Part shown: in pieces, positions 50,470 through 61,306 of the stretch
How positions within the stretch are numbered: position 1 is the stretch's first letter
How the letters are laid out: the number at the start of each line of letters is the position of its first letter
Assembly (NCBI RefSeq): GCF_044430645.1
Contig: NZ_JAWUDN010000003.1
Span: forward strand, 310,001-374,000
Source: Ewingella allii
Lineage (GTDB): Bacteria; Pseudomonadota; Gammaproteobacteria; Enterobacterales; Enterobacteriaceae
Length of the DNA stretch: 64,000 nucleotides
Direction of reading: 5' to 3'
Position numbers and translations under genes: made by a program
Notes under the pieces: generated by a model
Told to the model about the DNA's origin: nothing
Database searches by the model: none
Seen by the model: the letters and a program-made list of their open reading frames with translations, nothing else

Positions 50470-50987
50470 TGGTATCAGGATGGCGGATTCAGCGGCAGAG
50501 AGGCAGCGCCATGATGCTCAGCGTCATGATGATGATGTCTCTTGGGATTATCGTTCTGACTAACCTTGGGCAGCAACTGGCAGATAGCCTGACACTCACT
50601 GGCCATGAGCATCGCTATCTAAAAGCGCGCGAGCAGGCCGAATCCTCACTGAACTGGGGACTTAACCAAACATGGCAAGCTTCAGCGAGCAATCAATGGC
50701 AGTGCCAGCATGCTGATATCCACATTCCCGGCCTGCCGCCGCAGAGCTTACGTAGCTGTGTACGTCCCTCCCTGCGCCAAGGCGTTTTTTTGCTCAAGGG
50801 GGAGGGCACAACTGATAACCACACGCGACCGCTGGTGGTCTATCAGCAGGCGAGGATGCTGGGCTCGCCGAACGGCAGCCGCCGATTTGCCGCAATTGTG
50901 CAGGGCTGGTTAGATTTCTGCCCTGAGTCAGACCCTGATTATTGTGAAGAAGATGCAAGAGAGGATAACAATGCAAAAGGGATTTAG
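50466..50987 (+). CDS. ygdB: YgdB, DUF2509 pseudopilin-operon protein
   Basis: A 173-residue protein with an N-terminal hydrophobic helix after RQRGSAMMLSVMMMMSLGII. This resembles a pseudopilin-type or PilX-like leader without a strict prepilin motif. The rest has several Cys and Trp residues and an acidic C-terminus (FCPESDPDYCEEDAREDN). Its function is unknown, though minor-pilin assembly is suggested by context. It overlaps ppdB by 4 bases and ppdC by 17. Confidence 0.83.
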   Translation: MMVSGWRIQRQRGSAMMLSVMMMMSLGIIVLTNLGQQLADSLTLTGHEHRYLKAREQAESSLNWGLNQTWQASASNQWQCQHADIHIPGLPPQSLRSCVRPSLRQGVFLLKGEGTTDNHTRPLVVYQQARMLGSPNGSRRFAAIVQGWLDFCPESDPDYCEEDAREDNNAKGI

Positions 50988-51306
50988 CCTGCCAGAGGCG
51001 CTGATAGCGACTTTGCTACTCGCGGTCTCTTTATTGGCGCTGTTGCAATATTACCAATCACTGAGCAATGGCTTTAGCCGCCAGTGGCAGTTCAGACAGG
51101 CCAAGTCTGAGGCACACGCCAAGCTCGAGGTCTTTGCTGTTAGCGGCAAAGGTTATCCACTGGCGGCTGGCTGGCAAAGCCAGATAACTGTGGCAAATCA
51201 GCTCGGCGGATGCCGAAGCGTAGTGACTCAGGTACAAGCCCCTGCTGGATATCTCGCCCGTGCGGCAAGAATATTGTGTGATTCAGATAGCGAACCCGTC
51301 TTATGA
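50971..51306 (+). CDS. ppdC: Prepilin-like protein PpdC
   Basis: A 111-residue minor pseudopilin with processing site MQKG|FSLPEALIATLLLAVSL. The ATG at 50971 follows AGAGGA by six bases and gives the family's usual short leader; an in-frame ATG lies at 50944. It contains two Cys in the C-terminal part (GGCRSVV, ILCDSD). It is last of the pseudopilin set, 113 bases before recC. No pilus motor or peptidase genes are adjacent. Confidence 0.85.
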   Translation: MQKGFSLPEALIATLLLAVSLLALLQYYQSLSNGFSRQWQFRQAKSEAHAKLEVFAVSGKGYPLAAGWQSQITVANQLGGCRSVVTQVQAPAGYLARAARILCDSDSEPVL

Positions 51307-51419
51307 CGCCAATCCGCCTAGGTCACGGGTTTTCATTAGGTTCTAAGCTGGTTAGAGTAGTCTGCTGAATCTTCAAAAATGCACATATAAATTCGTCTTT
51401 TTTCCTCAAGGAAGCGCCA

Positions 51420-54400
51420 ATGTTTACGGTTTATCACTCAAACCAATTAGATATTCTGAAAACGCTGACCACGGCGCTAATTGAGGGGCGCCCGCTCGCC
51501 GATCCTTTCAGCCAAGAAGTGATTCTGGTGCAAAGCCCAGGCATGGCGCAGTGGCTGCAAATGGAGTTGGCGCAGACATTTGGTATTGCAGCGAATATCG
51601 CATTCCCGCTTCCCGCGACCTTTATCTGGGATATGTTCACCAAGGTCTTGCCGGGCATTCCCAAAGAGAGCGCCTTTAGCAAAGACGCGATGACGTGGAA
51701 ACTCATGTGGCTATTGCCGCAAAAACTGGGTGAAGAGGATTTTGCCTCGCTGCGCCACTATTTAGATGACGATGAAGATAAACGTAAAATCCATCAGCTC
51801 GCCGCCCGGGTAGCTGACCTTTTTGACCAATATCTGGTTTATCGTCCCGAATGGCTTAAAGCATGGGAAAGCGAGCGACAGGTGGAAGGGCTTGATGAGG
51901 CGCAGCGCTGGCAATCCTCCCTGTGGCGCGCGCTGTGTACCTATACCCAAGAATTGCAACAGCCGGAATGGCATCGTGCCAACCTGTATCAGAACTTCAT
52001 TTCTCAGCTGGAAAACGCCAAAGTCACTCCGGCGGGCTTACCTTCTCGCGTATTTATCTGCGGGATCTCTGCATTGCCTCCGGTCTATTTGCAGGCCTTA
52101 CAGGCGTTAGGCAAGCACATTGATATTCATCTGATGTTCACCAACCCGTGCAAATATTATTGGGGTGATATCCAGAACTACGCCTTTCTCGCCCGGCTGC
52201 AAAGCCGCAAGCGACGCCACTATCTTGAAAAGCTGGAAGATGCCTCTCTGTTCCGTGAGCCGGCACAAGCCGCTCAGCTCTTTAACGATGACGGCATGCA
52301 GAACCTGAGTAATCCATTGTTGGCTTCATGGGGCAAGCTTGGGCGCGACCACATGTTCCTGTTGTCGCAGGTGGACGATATTCAGGAAGTCCACGCCTTC
52401 GTTGATGTGGGAGATGGCTCTCTACTCCATGCCGTTCAGCAAGATATGTTGGAATTAGAGGACCATGCCATCATAGGGATGACGCCGGAAACCCTGCTCA
52501 GCAGTGACCAAAAGAGGGTGTTGAATCCAAAGGATCGCTCCCTAAGCCTGCATGTTTGCCACAGTCCGCAGCGCGAAGTTGAGATTCTGTATGACAATCT
52601 GCTCGCGCTGATGGCTGAAAACCCGGCGCTTACCCCGCGCGATATTATCGTCATGGTAGCGGATATCGACAGCTACGCGCCTTATATTCAGGCGGTATTT
52701 GGTAATGCGCCAGCAGAGCGCTATCTGCCCTTTGCCCTGTCGGATCGTAAAGCAAGTCAGGCTCACCCCGCTCTGCAAGCCTTTATCTCCCTGCTCGATT
52801 TACCGCAAAGCCGCTTTACTGCCGAACAAGTTCTCGGGCTGTTGGAAGTCCCCGCGCTGGCTTCGCGCTTCTCCATTGATGAAGATGGACTGCGACTTTT
52901 GCGCCAGTGGGTCGGGGAATCTGGGATTCGCTGGGGGCTGGATGACGACAACGTCCGTGAGCTGTCACTGCCCGCGACTGGCCAGCACACCTGGCACTTT
53001 GGTTTGACCCGCATGCTGCTGGGCTACGCCATGGATAGCCAGTCGGGAGAGTGGCAGGGCGTCTTACCTTATGATGAATCAACCGGGCTGGCCGCCGAAT
53101 TGGCCGGGCATTTAGCCGAGTTGCTGATGCAGCTTAGCCAGTGGCGCATAACCTTATCCAAGCCGCGCAGCGTCAGCGAGTGGCTGCCTCTGTGTCAGGA
53201 AGTGCTTAGCACATTCTTCTCCGCCGAAGGGGAAACCGAAGTGGCATTGGCACTGATTGAGCAGCAGTGGCAAAAAGTTCTCAGCCACGGCGTTGCTGCT
53301 CAATATCCAGATCTTGTCCCGTTGTCTATCTTGCGTGACGAACTGGCGTCAAAACTCGATCAAGAGCGCATCAGCCAGCGTTTTCTGGCCGGCCCGATTA
53401 ACTTCTGTACCCTGATGCCAATGCGGTCCATCCCCTTCAAAGTGGTGTGCCTGCTGGGAATGAATGATGGCGTCTACCCAAGAACGCTGCCGCCGCTGGG
53501 CTTTGACCTGATGGCGCAGAAAGTAGAAAGGGGCGATCGCAGCCGCCGCGACGATGACCGTTACCTGTTCCTCGAAGCGCTGCTCTCCGCTCAGGAGCAT
53601 CTCTACATCAGCTACATTGGTCGCTCGATTCAGGATAATAGCGAGCGCTACCCTTCGGTGCTGGTGACTGAGCTGTTGGAGTACATCGGCCAAAGTTACT
53701 GTCTCGACGGTGATGAAGGCTTAACGGCGGATCAAAGTGCTGAGCGCGTCACAAAGCATCTGCTGTGCTGGCATCCGCGCACGCCTTTCGACGCCACTAA
53801 TTTCGAGGCCGGTAACGAACATCAAAGCTTTGCGGCAGAATGGCTGCCTGCGGCCAGTCGAAAGAGTGATGACGTTCTGGATTTCAACCAACCTTTAGAG
53901 CCAGTGGCAACCACTGAAGTGACGTTAGAAAACTTGCTGCGTTTTTATCGTCACCCTATCAAGGCCTTTTTCCAAATGAGGCTCAATGTGAGTTTCGTGC
54001 TGGAAGAGACCGAATTGTCGGATGAAGAGCCTTTCATTCTGGACAATCTTGACCGTTACCAGTTCAACACCCAACTTCTCAACACGCTGATTGAAGAGCG
54101 GGATCCTGCACAACTCTTTACCCGAGTTCGTGCGTCCGGCGGCCTGCCGTACGGCCCGTTTGGTGAAATTTACTGGCAGAAGCAGTTGGAAGAAATGACT
54201 GAATTAGCCGACACCGTGCGCAGCGAAAGACAGGAGTACGGCAGCGTTGAACTAGATTTGTCCGTGGGCGATATCAAACTGACGGGTTGGCTACATCAGG
54301 TACAAGACAATGGGCTGCTGCGCTGGCGTCCTGCGGCCTTGCTGGCCAGAGACGGTCTGTTATTGTGGATTGAACACTTGGCCTATTGCGCCGCCGGTGG

Positions 54401-54794
54401 CAAGGGCGACAGTCGGATGTATGGTCGCGGTGCCACGGCATGGCGATTTGCCGCGATGCCAGCTGACAGAGCAACGCAGCATCTACAGGATTTGATTAAC
54501 GGGTATCTGGAGGGGATGTCTGAACCTTTGATTTTACTCAACAAAAGTGGCTGGGCATGGTTATCGCAGTGTTTTGATAAAGATACTGGTACGGTAAGTC
54601 ATGATGAGGAAAAGCTTGAGAAAGCGCGCAACAAGTTACTTCAGGCATGGCAGGGGGATATTCGCGTGCCGGGAGAAGGTGCCGATCCTTATATTCAGCG
54701 GGTGTTCCGTCAGTTAGATACGCAAAAATTACAAATTATTATCCGTGAAGCGGAACGCTTCCTTTTGCCCCTAGCCCGACACAATCTGGCATAG
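51420..54794 (+). CDS. recC: RecBCD subunit RecC
   Basis: A 1124-residue protein (E. coli 1122) that recognises the Chi sequence and splits the DNA strands in the RecBCD helicase-nuclease. It has a helicase-like fold without a working ATP site: the N-terminal part contains QSPGMAQWLQMELAQTFGIA and FIWDMFTKVLP, and further on LLGMNDGVYPRTLPPLGFDLM. It is followed by ptrA, recB and recD, as in E. coli. There is no clear sign of a Chi-specificity change; the recognition residues cannot be judged by eye. Confidence 0.96.
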   Translation: MFTVYHSNQLDILKTLTTALIEGRPLADPFSQEVILVQSPGMAQWLQMELAQTFGIAANIAFPLPATFIWDMFTKVLPGIPKESAFSKDAMTWKLMWLLPQKLGEEDFASLRHYLDDDEDKRKIHQLAARVADLFDQYLVYRPEWLKAWESERQVEGLDEAQRWQSSLWRALCTYTQELQQPEWHRANLYQNFISQLENAKVTPAGLPSRVFICGISALPPVYLQALQALGKHIDIHLMFTNPCKYYWGDIQNYAFLARLQSRKRRHYLEKLEDASLFREPAQAAQLFNDDGMQNLSNPLLASWGKLGRDHMFLLSQVDDIQEVHAFVDVGDGSLLHAVQQDMLELEDHAIIGMTPETLLSSDQKRVLNPKDRSLSLHVCHSPQREVEILYDNLLALMAENPALTPRDIIVMVADIDSYAPYIQAVFGNAPAERYLPFALSDRKASQAHPALQAFISLLDLPQSRFTAEQVLGLLEVPALASRFSIDEDGLRLLRQWVGESGIRWGLDDDNVRELSLPATGQHTWHFGLTRMLLGYAMDSQSGEWQGVLPYDESTGLAAELAGHLAELLMQLSQWRITLSKPRSVSEWLPLCQEVLSTFFSAEGETEVALALIEQQWQKVLSHGVAAQYPDLVPLSILRDELASKLDQERISQRFLAGPINFCTLMPMRSIPFKVVCLLGMNDGVYPRTLPPLGFDLMAQKVERGDRSRRDDDRYLFLEALLSAQEHLYISYIGRSIQDNSERYPSVLVTELLEYIGQSYCLDGDEGLTADQSAERVTKHLLCWHPRTPFDATNFEAGNEHQSFAAEWLPAASRKSDDVLDFNQPLEPVATTEVTLENLLRFYRHPIKAFFQMRLNVSFVLEETELSDEEPFILDNLDRYQFNTQLLNTLIEERDPAQLFTRVRASGGLPYGPFGEIYWQKQLEEMTELADTVRSERQEYGSVELDLSVGDIKLTGWLHQVQDNGLLRWRPAALLARDGLLLWIEHLAYCAAGGKGDSRMYGRGATAWRFAAMPADRATQHLQDLINGYLEGMSEPLILLNKSGWAWLSQCFDKDTGTVSHDEEKLEKARNKLLQAWQGDIRVPGEGADPYIQRVFRQLDTQKLQIIIREAERFLLPLARHNLA

Positions 54795-54836
54795 TGGCAT
54801 GAGTTCAAAAATTTACCTTATTGGGGGAGAGTGGCA

Positions 54837-57725
54837 ATGTTAAAACAGCTTACCCGTGTTTCAGGGTTACTGTTGTTATCAGTCTTTTGGATACCGGCAG
54901 CATGGTGTGCGACTGACTGGCAGCCGTATGCACAAGCAATCAATAAGAGTCAAAACGACCCGCGTCAGTATCAGGCGATTACGTTGAATAATGGGATGAC
55001 GGTGTTATTGGTTTCCGACAGCGAAGCCAGTAAATCTCTGGCTGCGTTAGCGATTCCCGTGGGATCTTTAGAAGATCCCGACTCCCAACTCGGTCTTGCA
55101 CACTACACCGAACATATGCTGCTGATGGGCTCCAAAAAGTATCCCGAGCCGGAAAGCCTGTCTGAGTTTTTGAAAAAGCACGGTGGCAGCCACAATGGCA
55201 GCACCGCCTCCTACCGCACGGCTTTTTATCTTGAGGTTGAAAATGATGCGCTACAGCCCGCGGTTGATAGATTAGCGGACGCCATTGCCGAGCCGCTGCT
55301 CGACCCATTGAATGCCGACCGTGAACGTAACGCGGTCAATGCCGAGCTGACCATGGCGCGTTCCCGAGACGGCATGCGTATGGCGCAAGTTCGCGCTGAA
55401 ACCCTGAACCCTGCTCACCCTAGCGCCCGTTTTTCCGGCGGCAACCTTGATACGCTAAAAGATAAGCCAGGGAGTAAATTACACGATGAGCTTACGGCGT
55501 TTTATCATCGTTATTACTCGGCTAATCTGATGGTGGCCGTGATTTATAGCAATAAACCCTTGCCCGAACTGGCCCAGCTGGCCGCAGACACCTTTGGTAA
55601 AATTGGCAACCACAACGCCAGCGTCCCTGCCATAACTGTTCCGACGCTTACTGAGGCGCAAAAGGGTGAGATTATTCATTTCATTCCGGCCCAGCCGCGT
55701 AAACAGCTGCGCATTGAATTTGCCATTGATAACAACAGCGCTGCTTTCCGCAGTAAAACTGACACCTATATCAGTTACTTAATTGGCAACCGGAGCCCTA
55801 ATACCTTATCGGACTGGTTACAGAAAGAGGGGCTGGCTGATGGGATTAATGCCGGAGCCGATCCGATGGTGGATCGCAATCAGGGCGTGTTCAATATCTC
55901 AATTTCCCTTACGGATAAAGGGCTGGCTCAGCGCGACAGAGTGATTGCGGCGGTGTTTAGCTATCTGAATGAGATGCGCCTGCAGGGGATCAAAAAAGAG
56001 TATTTCGACGAAATCGCGCACGTCATGGCATTGGATTATCGTTATCCGGCGTTAACTCGCGATATGGATTATGTCGAGTGGCTGGTTGATACCATGCTCA
56101 GAGTGCCTGTCGAGCACGTTTTAGATTCGCCATATTTAACCGACCAGTTTGACCCTGCGGCTATCGCTGCTCGCCTTGATCAACTGACACCACAGAATGC
56201 TCGTTACTGGTACATCAGCCCTGATGAACCCCACAATAAAGTGGCCTATTTTGTGAATGCGCCTTATCAGGTTGATAAGCTCCCCGCCGCGACCTTTGAA
56301 CAATGGAAGCAGCAGAGCCAGCAAATTTCGCTCTCTCTGCCTGCGCTGAACCCCTACATTCCTGACTCATTGGCGTTGGTGAATAAGCAGGGCGACCAGA
56401 CCAAACCTAAGCTGGTGGTGGAGAAAAACGGCCTACGCGTTTTCTACATGCCAAGCCGTTATTTTTCGCAAGAGCCCAAAGCCAATGTGATGGTGTCGTT
56501 CCGCAACGCTCAGGCGCTGGATAATGCTAAAAACCAGGTATTGTATGGCCTGACAGACTATCTGACCGGCGTGGCCTTTGACCAACTGAGCTATCAGGCC
56601 TCTATTGGCGGCATTAGCTTCTCCACCTCGCCAGACAATGGATTGCAGTTTGCAGCCACTGGCTTTACCGAGCGTTTGCCGGTATTGCTTAGCAAGCTGG
56701 TGGACAGCTATCCGGATTTCAAACCGACCCAAGAACAGCTTGATCAGGCTAAGTCCTGGTATCTGGAACGTTTAGCGTCAGCGGATAAAGGCAAGGCCTT
56801 TGAGTTGGCCCTGCAACCCGTCCAGCTGGTTTCCCGCATCCCTTATACCGAGCGAGAAGAGCGCGAAAAGCTAGTGGCTGGCATCACCCTTGAGCAAATC
56901 AATGCCTATCGTGAAAGCCTGATCCATAACGCGGCGGTAGAGATCATGGTGATCGGCAACATGACCGAGCCTGAAGTGAAGGCCATGTCAGAAGCTATCG
57001 TCAATAAGGTTGGGGTGCATGGCTCTCAGTGGTGGCGTGGAAGCCACGTTGAAATCAAAAAGTCGCAGAAGGTGAATATTCAGCGTCAGGGCAGCAGCAC
57101 CGACTGCGCGCTGGCGGCAGTCTACATCCCGACAGGCTATGATGAAGTGCAGAGCATGGCCTACAGTTCGCTGCTTGGCCAGATTATCCAGCCTTGGTTC
57201 TACAGCCAGCTGCGTACTCAGGAGCAGCTGGGGTATGCCGTGTTTGCCTTCCCAATCCCTGTCGGCAAGCAGTGGGGGATTGGCTTCCTGCTGCAAAGCA
57301 ACAGCAAGCAGCCGCAGTATCTTTATCAGCGCTATTTGGCATTTTATCCTCAGGCGGAAAAACGGCTGCGTGCCATGAAGCCTGACGAATTTGCGCTGTA
57401 CAAACAGGCGCTGATTAATGAGATGCAGCAGCGTCCGCAAACGCTTGATGAAGAGGCCGATCGCTTAGGCAATGATTTCAGCCGTGGAGAAAGCGACTTT
57501 AATACGCGCGACAAGGTGCTGGCGGTTATTAAGAGCCTGACCCAAGAGGAGTTGGCGGATTATTTCCATAAAGCGGTGATCAAAATGAACGGCCTGGCGA
57601 TGCTTTCGCAAGTGTCAGGCAATGACGCGAAAACGGCTGACTATGCCAAACCGGCCGGGTTTAAAACCTACCCGAACACGTCTTCAATCCAGAAAACATT
57701 TCCTCATCAGGTAAACAGTCAATGA
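54837..57725 (+). CDS. ptrA: Protease III (pitrilysin)
   Basis: A 962-residue periplasmic zinc protease of the M16 (insulinase) family, equal in length to E. coli pitrilysin. The ATG at 54837 has GGGGGAG seven bases upstream (a GTG at 54831 is too close). A signal peptide (about residues 1-23, ending in AAWCA) is followed by the inverted zinc motif HYTEH in GLAHYTEHMLLMGS and a distal Glu in NAELTMARSRDG. It degrades small peptides and insulin B chain in vitro. It lies between recC and recB and overlaps recB by 4 bases. Confidence 0.95.
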   Translation: MLKQLTRVSGLLLLSVFWIPAAWCATDWQPYAQAINKSQNDPRQYQAITLNNGMTVLLVSDSEASKSLAALAIPVGSLEDPDSQLGLAHYTEHMLLMGSKKYPEPESLSEFLKKHGGSHNGSTASYRTAFYLEVENDALQPAVDRLADAIAEPLLDPLNADRERNAVNAELTMARSRDGMRMAQVRAETLNPAHPSARFSGGNLDTLKDKPGSKLHDELTAFYHRYYSANLMVAVIYSNKPLPELAQLAADTFGKIGNHNASVPAITVPTLTEAQKGEIIHFIPAQPRKQLRIEFAIDNNSAAFRSKTDTYISYLIGNRSPNTLSDWLQKEGLADGINAGADPMVDRNQGVFNISISLTDKGLAQRDRVIAAVFSYLNEMRLQGIKKEYFDEIAHVMALDYRYPALTRDMDYVEWLVDTMLRVPVEHVLDSPYLTDQFDPAAIAARLDQLTPQNARYWYISPDEPHNKVAYFVNAPYQVDKLPAATFEQWKQQSQQISLSLPALNPYIPDSLALVNKQGDQTKPKLVVEKNGLRVFYMPSRYFSQEPKANVMVSFRNAQALDNAKNQVLYGLTDYLTGVAFDQLSYQASIGGISFSTSPDNGLQFAATGFTERLPVLLSKLVDSYPDFKPTQEQLDQAKSWYLERLASADKGKAFELALQPVQLVSRIPYTEREEREKLVAGITLEQINAYRESLIHNAAVEIMVIGNMTEPEVKAMSEAIVNKVGVHGSQWWRGSHVEIKKSQKVNIQRQGSSTDCALAAVYIPTGYDEVQSMAYSSLLGQIIQPWFYSQLRTQEQLGYAVFAFPIPVGKQWGIGFLLQSNSKQPQYLYQRYLAFYPQAEKRLRAMKPDEFALYKQALINEMQQRPQTLDEEADRLGNDFSRGESDFNTRDKVLAVIKSLTQEELADYFHKAVIKMNGLAMLSQVSGNDAKTADYAKPAGFKTYPNTSSIQKTFPHQVNSQ

Positions 57726-60700
57726 CAGAGATTATCCCGCAGAAGCTTGAACCGCTGACGCTGCCCCTCACCGGAGCACGGTTGATTGAGGCCTCTGCGG
57801 GCACGGGCAAGACCTTCACGCTGGCCGTGCTTTATCTGCGGCTATTGCTCGGGCTGGGCAAGGAGGCCGCTTTTCCCCGCAGTTTGACGGTGGAAGAAAT
57901 TCTGGTGGTTACCTTTACCGAGGCGGCCACTGAGGAGCTACGTGGCCGTATCCGCAGCAACATTCATGAGCTAAGAATTGCCTGCGTGCGGGGCCAGAGC
58001 GACAACCCGATGATGATGTCGCTGATGGCGGAAATCGAGGATTTAGCTTCGGCAGCCCATATTTTGCTGGCGGCAGAGCGGCAGATGGATGAAGCCGCGA
58101 TTTACACCATCCACGGATTTTGCCAGCGAATGCTCACTCACAACGCATTCGAGTCAGGCATTCTGTTTGAACAGACCTTAGTTCAAGACGAGTTACCTTT
58201 GCGCCGTCAGGCCTGCGCCGACTTCTGGCGTCGCCATTGCTATCCGCTGCCACTGGACATCGCGCGCGTGATTTCGCAGGAGTGGAGCGGGCCGGAAGCC
58301 TTACTCAGTGACTTATCGCCTTATTTGCATGGTGAAATGCCCCAGCTCCGCCAGCCACCGGCTGAGGACGAAACTATTGAGACGCGTCACCAGCAGATAC
58401 TCGAACGCATTAACAGCATCAAGCAGCAATGGCTGGCGGCATCGGCTGATATCGCCGCTATCATCAATGACTCCGGGGTCGATAAACGCAGTTATAGCTC
58501 GCGATATCTGCCGGTGTGGCTGGAAAACGTCGGGTTATGGGCTGCGCAAGCCACTGAAGACTACCAGTTGCCGAAGGAACTTGAGCGCTTTAGGCAGTCG
58601 GTACTGTTGGAAAAAACCAAGAAAGGCAATGCTCCGCAGCACGGCGTTTTCGACAGCATAGACGCCATCTTCACCGAGCCTCTGACGCTGCGCGATTTGA
58701 TTATTGCGCGAGCATTAAGCGAAATTCGTTTCACCATTCAGAAAGAGAAGCGCCAGCGCGCCGAGCTAGGCTTTGACGATCTCTTGAGCCGCCTTGACGC
58801 CGCGCTGCACCAGCCTGGCGGAGAGCTGTTAGCACAGGCTATTCGCAGCCGTTATCCGTTGGCGATGATCGACGAATTCCAGGATACGGACCCGCAGCAG
58901 TACCGCATCTTCCAGCGCCTTTATATCAACCAGCCCCAGTGCGGCTTGCTGCTAATCGGTGACCCTAAACAGGCGATTTATGCGTTTCGCGGCGCTGATA
59001 TCTTTACCTATATGCGCGCTCGTTCTGAAGTTAGTGCTCACTACACTATGGACACCAACTGGCGCTCATCAGTAAGCATGGTTAAAGGCGTTAACCACCT
59101 GTTTTCCCAGCTGAATAACCCGTTCGTATTCTCTCAAATTCCTTTTATTCAGGTCTCTCCGGCGAGGAAAAATACCTTGCTCGACTTTGAACTGAATGGG
59201 CAGAGCCAACCTGCTTTGCATTTCTGGTTACAACAAGGGGAAGGAGTTGGAGTAAGTGATTACCAACAGCTGATGGCGCGCCAGTGCGCGGCGCAGATTC
59301 GCGACTGGCTGACGGCCGGGCAAAATCAGCAGGCGTGGCTGGTGAATGCCAAGGGTGAACGTAGTCTGGTTCAGGCGTCCGATATTACCGTTTTGGTACG
59401 CAGTCGGGCAGAGGCGGCGCTGATCCGCGATGCCCTCAGCGCGCTCGACATTCCTTCTGTGTATCTCTCCAACCGCGACAGCGTTTTCGAAACGGCGGAA
59501 GCCAAGGACATTTTGTGGCTGTTGCAGGCGGTGCTGACACCTGAGCACGAGCGCACCCTGCGCAGTGCCATGGCCACCGGCATCATCGGCCTTGATGCCC
59601 TGACGCTCGATAACTTGAGCAAAGATGAGCGGGCCTGGGATGCCTTAGTCGACGAGTTTGACGGCTACCGCCAGCGCTGGGCGCGGCGCGGCGTGCTGCC
59701 CATGCTTAAGTCATTGATTGCTCATCGCCATTTGGCCGAGAACCTGCTGGCGGCAACCGGGGGCGAGAGAAGACTGACCGATTTACTGCATCTTGGCGAG
59801 TTGTTGCAGGAAGCCGCCGCCCAGCTTGATAGTGAGCACGCACTGGTGCGCTGGTTGGCGCAGCAAATCGCCTCCCCGGATCGCCAATCGCAGAGTCAAC
59901 AATTAAGGCTGGAGAGCGATAAACACTTGGTGCAGGTGGTGACCATTCATAAGTCCAAAGGTCTGGAGTATCCGCTGGTCTGGCTGCCGTTTATCAGTAA
60001 TTTCCGCCAGCAGCAGCAAGGCTTGTACCACGACCGCAGCACCTTTTCGGCCATGCTAGACCTCAACAGTGATGAGCAAAGTAAGGAGTTGGCCGAAGAG
60101 GAGCGTCTGGCGGAGGATCTCCGTCTGCTCTATGTGGCGCTGACGCGTTCGGTTTACCACTGTAGCGTGGGCATTGCGCCTTTGATGCAGGGCAACCGCA
60201 AAAAGCAGGGCGATACCGATTTACACCTCGGAGCGATGGGCTATTTGGTACAGAAAGCTCAGGCTGCCGACGCCGCAGGGTTAGTCGTCTGCCTCAGTAG
60301 CCTTAGCAATGAGGATGTGGTGTTCTCCGCTATTGAATCGCCAGAGCAAACGCCGTGGGCCGCGCCAAGCGATGAGCTAAAAACACTTTCCGCACGCCAA
60401 ATGAAACGCCAAATTCAAGACAGCTGGCGCATCACCAGTTACTCCGGCCTACAGCAGCACGGCACGGCGTTGGCGCAAGACCTGCTGCCGAAGCTAGATG
60501 TTGAAGCTGCGGGTGAGCAGCAAGAGGCCGTCGAGCCACAAATGAATGCCCACACGTTTCCGCGCGGTGCTTCGCCCGGGACCTTCCTGCACAGCATTTT
60601 CGAGGAAATCGCCTTTGACGCAGAGGTTGATGACCAATGGCTGACGGAAAAGCTAACAGCTCAGGGCCTTGATGCTGAGTGGCTACCCGTGCTTAAAGCC

Positions 60701-61306
60701 TGGATTGAAGCCATTTTAAACACGCCGCTCGGTGAGCCGCAGATGAAACTCAGCGCGATTGACCAAGGCAAATTGCAGTCTGAATTGCAGTTCTACTTAC
60801 CTATCGACAGCTTGCTTCAGGCTTCGCAACTCAACGCCGTGGTGAAACATTTCGACAGTTTATCCGCCCGCTGCCCGTCGCTTAACTTCCAGCAGGTGCA
60901 GGGCATGCTCAAAGGCTTTATCGACTTAGTATTCTTCTGGGAAGGGCGTTTTTACTTGCTCGATTACAAGTCCAACTGGCTGGGTGATGACAGTAGTGCT
61001 TATACCGAAGAAGCGATGGAAAGCGCGATGGCTGAGCACCGCTATGACCTGCAATACCAGCTCTATACGCTGGCGCTCCATCGCTATTTAGGCCATCGGC
61101 TGGCCGATTATGACTATGAGCGCCATTTTGGTGGTGTGATTTATCTGTTCCTGCGCGGCGTGGATCCGGAGCATCCGGGTAATGGCGTTTTCCGCCGTCG
61201 CCCGTCGCAGGAGTTCATCGAGTGCCTTGACCTGTTATTTAGAGGCGAGTTTGTCCCTGATGAAGCCATGCTTGAACAGGCCAGAATGCTGGAGGGGCAG
61301 CTATGA
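57722..61306 (+). CDS. recB: RecBCD subunit RecB, helicase-nuclease
   Basis: A 1194-residue superfamily 1 3'-5' helicase with a C-terminal nuclease. Walker A SAGTGKTFT lies at about 25-33, Walker B is LAMIDEFQDTDPQQY, and RVLYV-type helicase motif VI is LLYVALTRSVYH. The RecB nuclease motif is D1081-Y-K1083 in LLDYKSNWLG. It loads RecA after Chi and is the motor of double-strand break repair. Overlaps of 4 bases with both ptrA and recD show tight translational coupling. Slightly longer than E. coli RecB (1180). Confidence 0.97.
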   Translation: MTEIIPQKLEPLTLPLTGARLIEASAGTGKTFTLAVLYLRLLLGLGKEAAFPRSLTVEEILVVTFTEAATEELRGRIRSNIHELRIACVRGQSDNPMMMSLMAEIEDLASAAHILLAAERQMDEAAIYTIHGFCQRMLTHNAFESGILFEQTLVQDELPLRRQACADFWRRHCYPLPLDIARVISQEWSGPEALLSDLSPYLHGEMPQLRQPPAEDETIETRHQQILERINSIKQQWLAASADIAAIINDSGVDKRSYSSRYLPVWLENVGLWAAQATEDYQLPKELERFRQSVLLEKTKKGNAPQHGVFDSIDAIFTEPLTLRDLIIARALSEIRFTIQKEKRQRAELGFDDLLSRLDAALHQPGGELLAQAIRSRYPLAMIDEFQDTDPQQYRIFQRLYINQPQCGLLLIGDPKQAIYAFRGADIFTYMRARSEVSAHYTMDTNWRSSVSMVKGVNHLFSQLNNPFVFSQIPFIQVSPARKNTLLDFELNGQSQPALHFWLQQGEGVGVSDYQQLMARQCAAQIRDWLTAGQNQQAWLVNAKGERSLVQASDITVLVRSRAEAALIRDALSALDIPSVYLSNRDSVFETAEAKDILWLLQAVLTPEHERTLRSAMATGIIGLDALTLDNLSKDERAWDALVDEFDGYRQRWARRGVLPMLKSLIAHRHLAENLLAATGGERRLTDLLHLGELLQEAAAQLDSEHALVRWLAQQIASPDRQSQSQQLRLESDKHLVQVVTIHKSKGLEYPLVWLPFISNFRQQQQGLYHDRSTFSAMLDLNSDEQSKELAEEERLAEDLRLLYVALTRSVYHCSVGIAPLMQGNRKKQGDTDLHLGAMGYLVQKAQAADAAGLVVCLSSLSNEDVVFSAIESPEQTPWAAPSDELKTLSARQMKRQIQDSWRITSYSGLQQHGTALAQDLLPKLDVEAAGEQQEAVEPQMNAHTFPRGASPGTFLHSIFEEIAFDAEVDDQWLTEKLTAQGLDAEWLPVLKAWIEAILNTPLGEPQMKLSAIDQGKLQSELQFYLPIDSLLQASQLNAVVKHFDSLSARCPSLNFQQVQGMLKGFIDLVFFWEGRFYLLDYKSNWLGDDSSAYTEEAMESAMAEHRYDLQYQLYTLALHRYLGHRLADYDYERHFGGVIYLFLRGVDPEHPGNGVFRRRPSQEFIECLDLLFRGEFVPDEAMLEQARMLEGQL

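Noticed and set aside
52542..52778. Antisense frames in recC, ptrA and recB
   Set aside because: Short, without motifs or start signals, and fully inside conserved genes.
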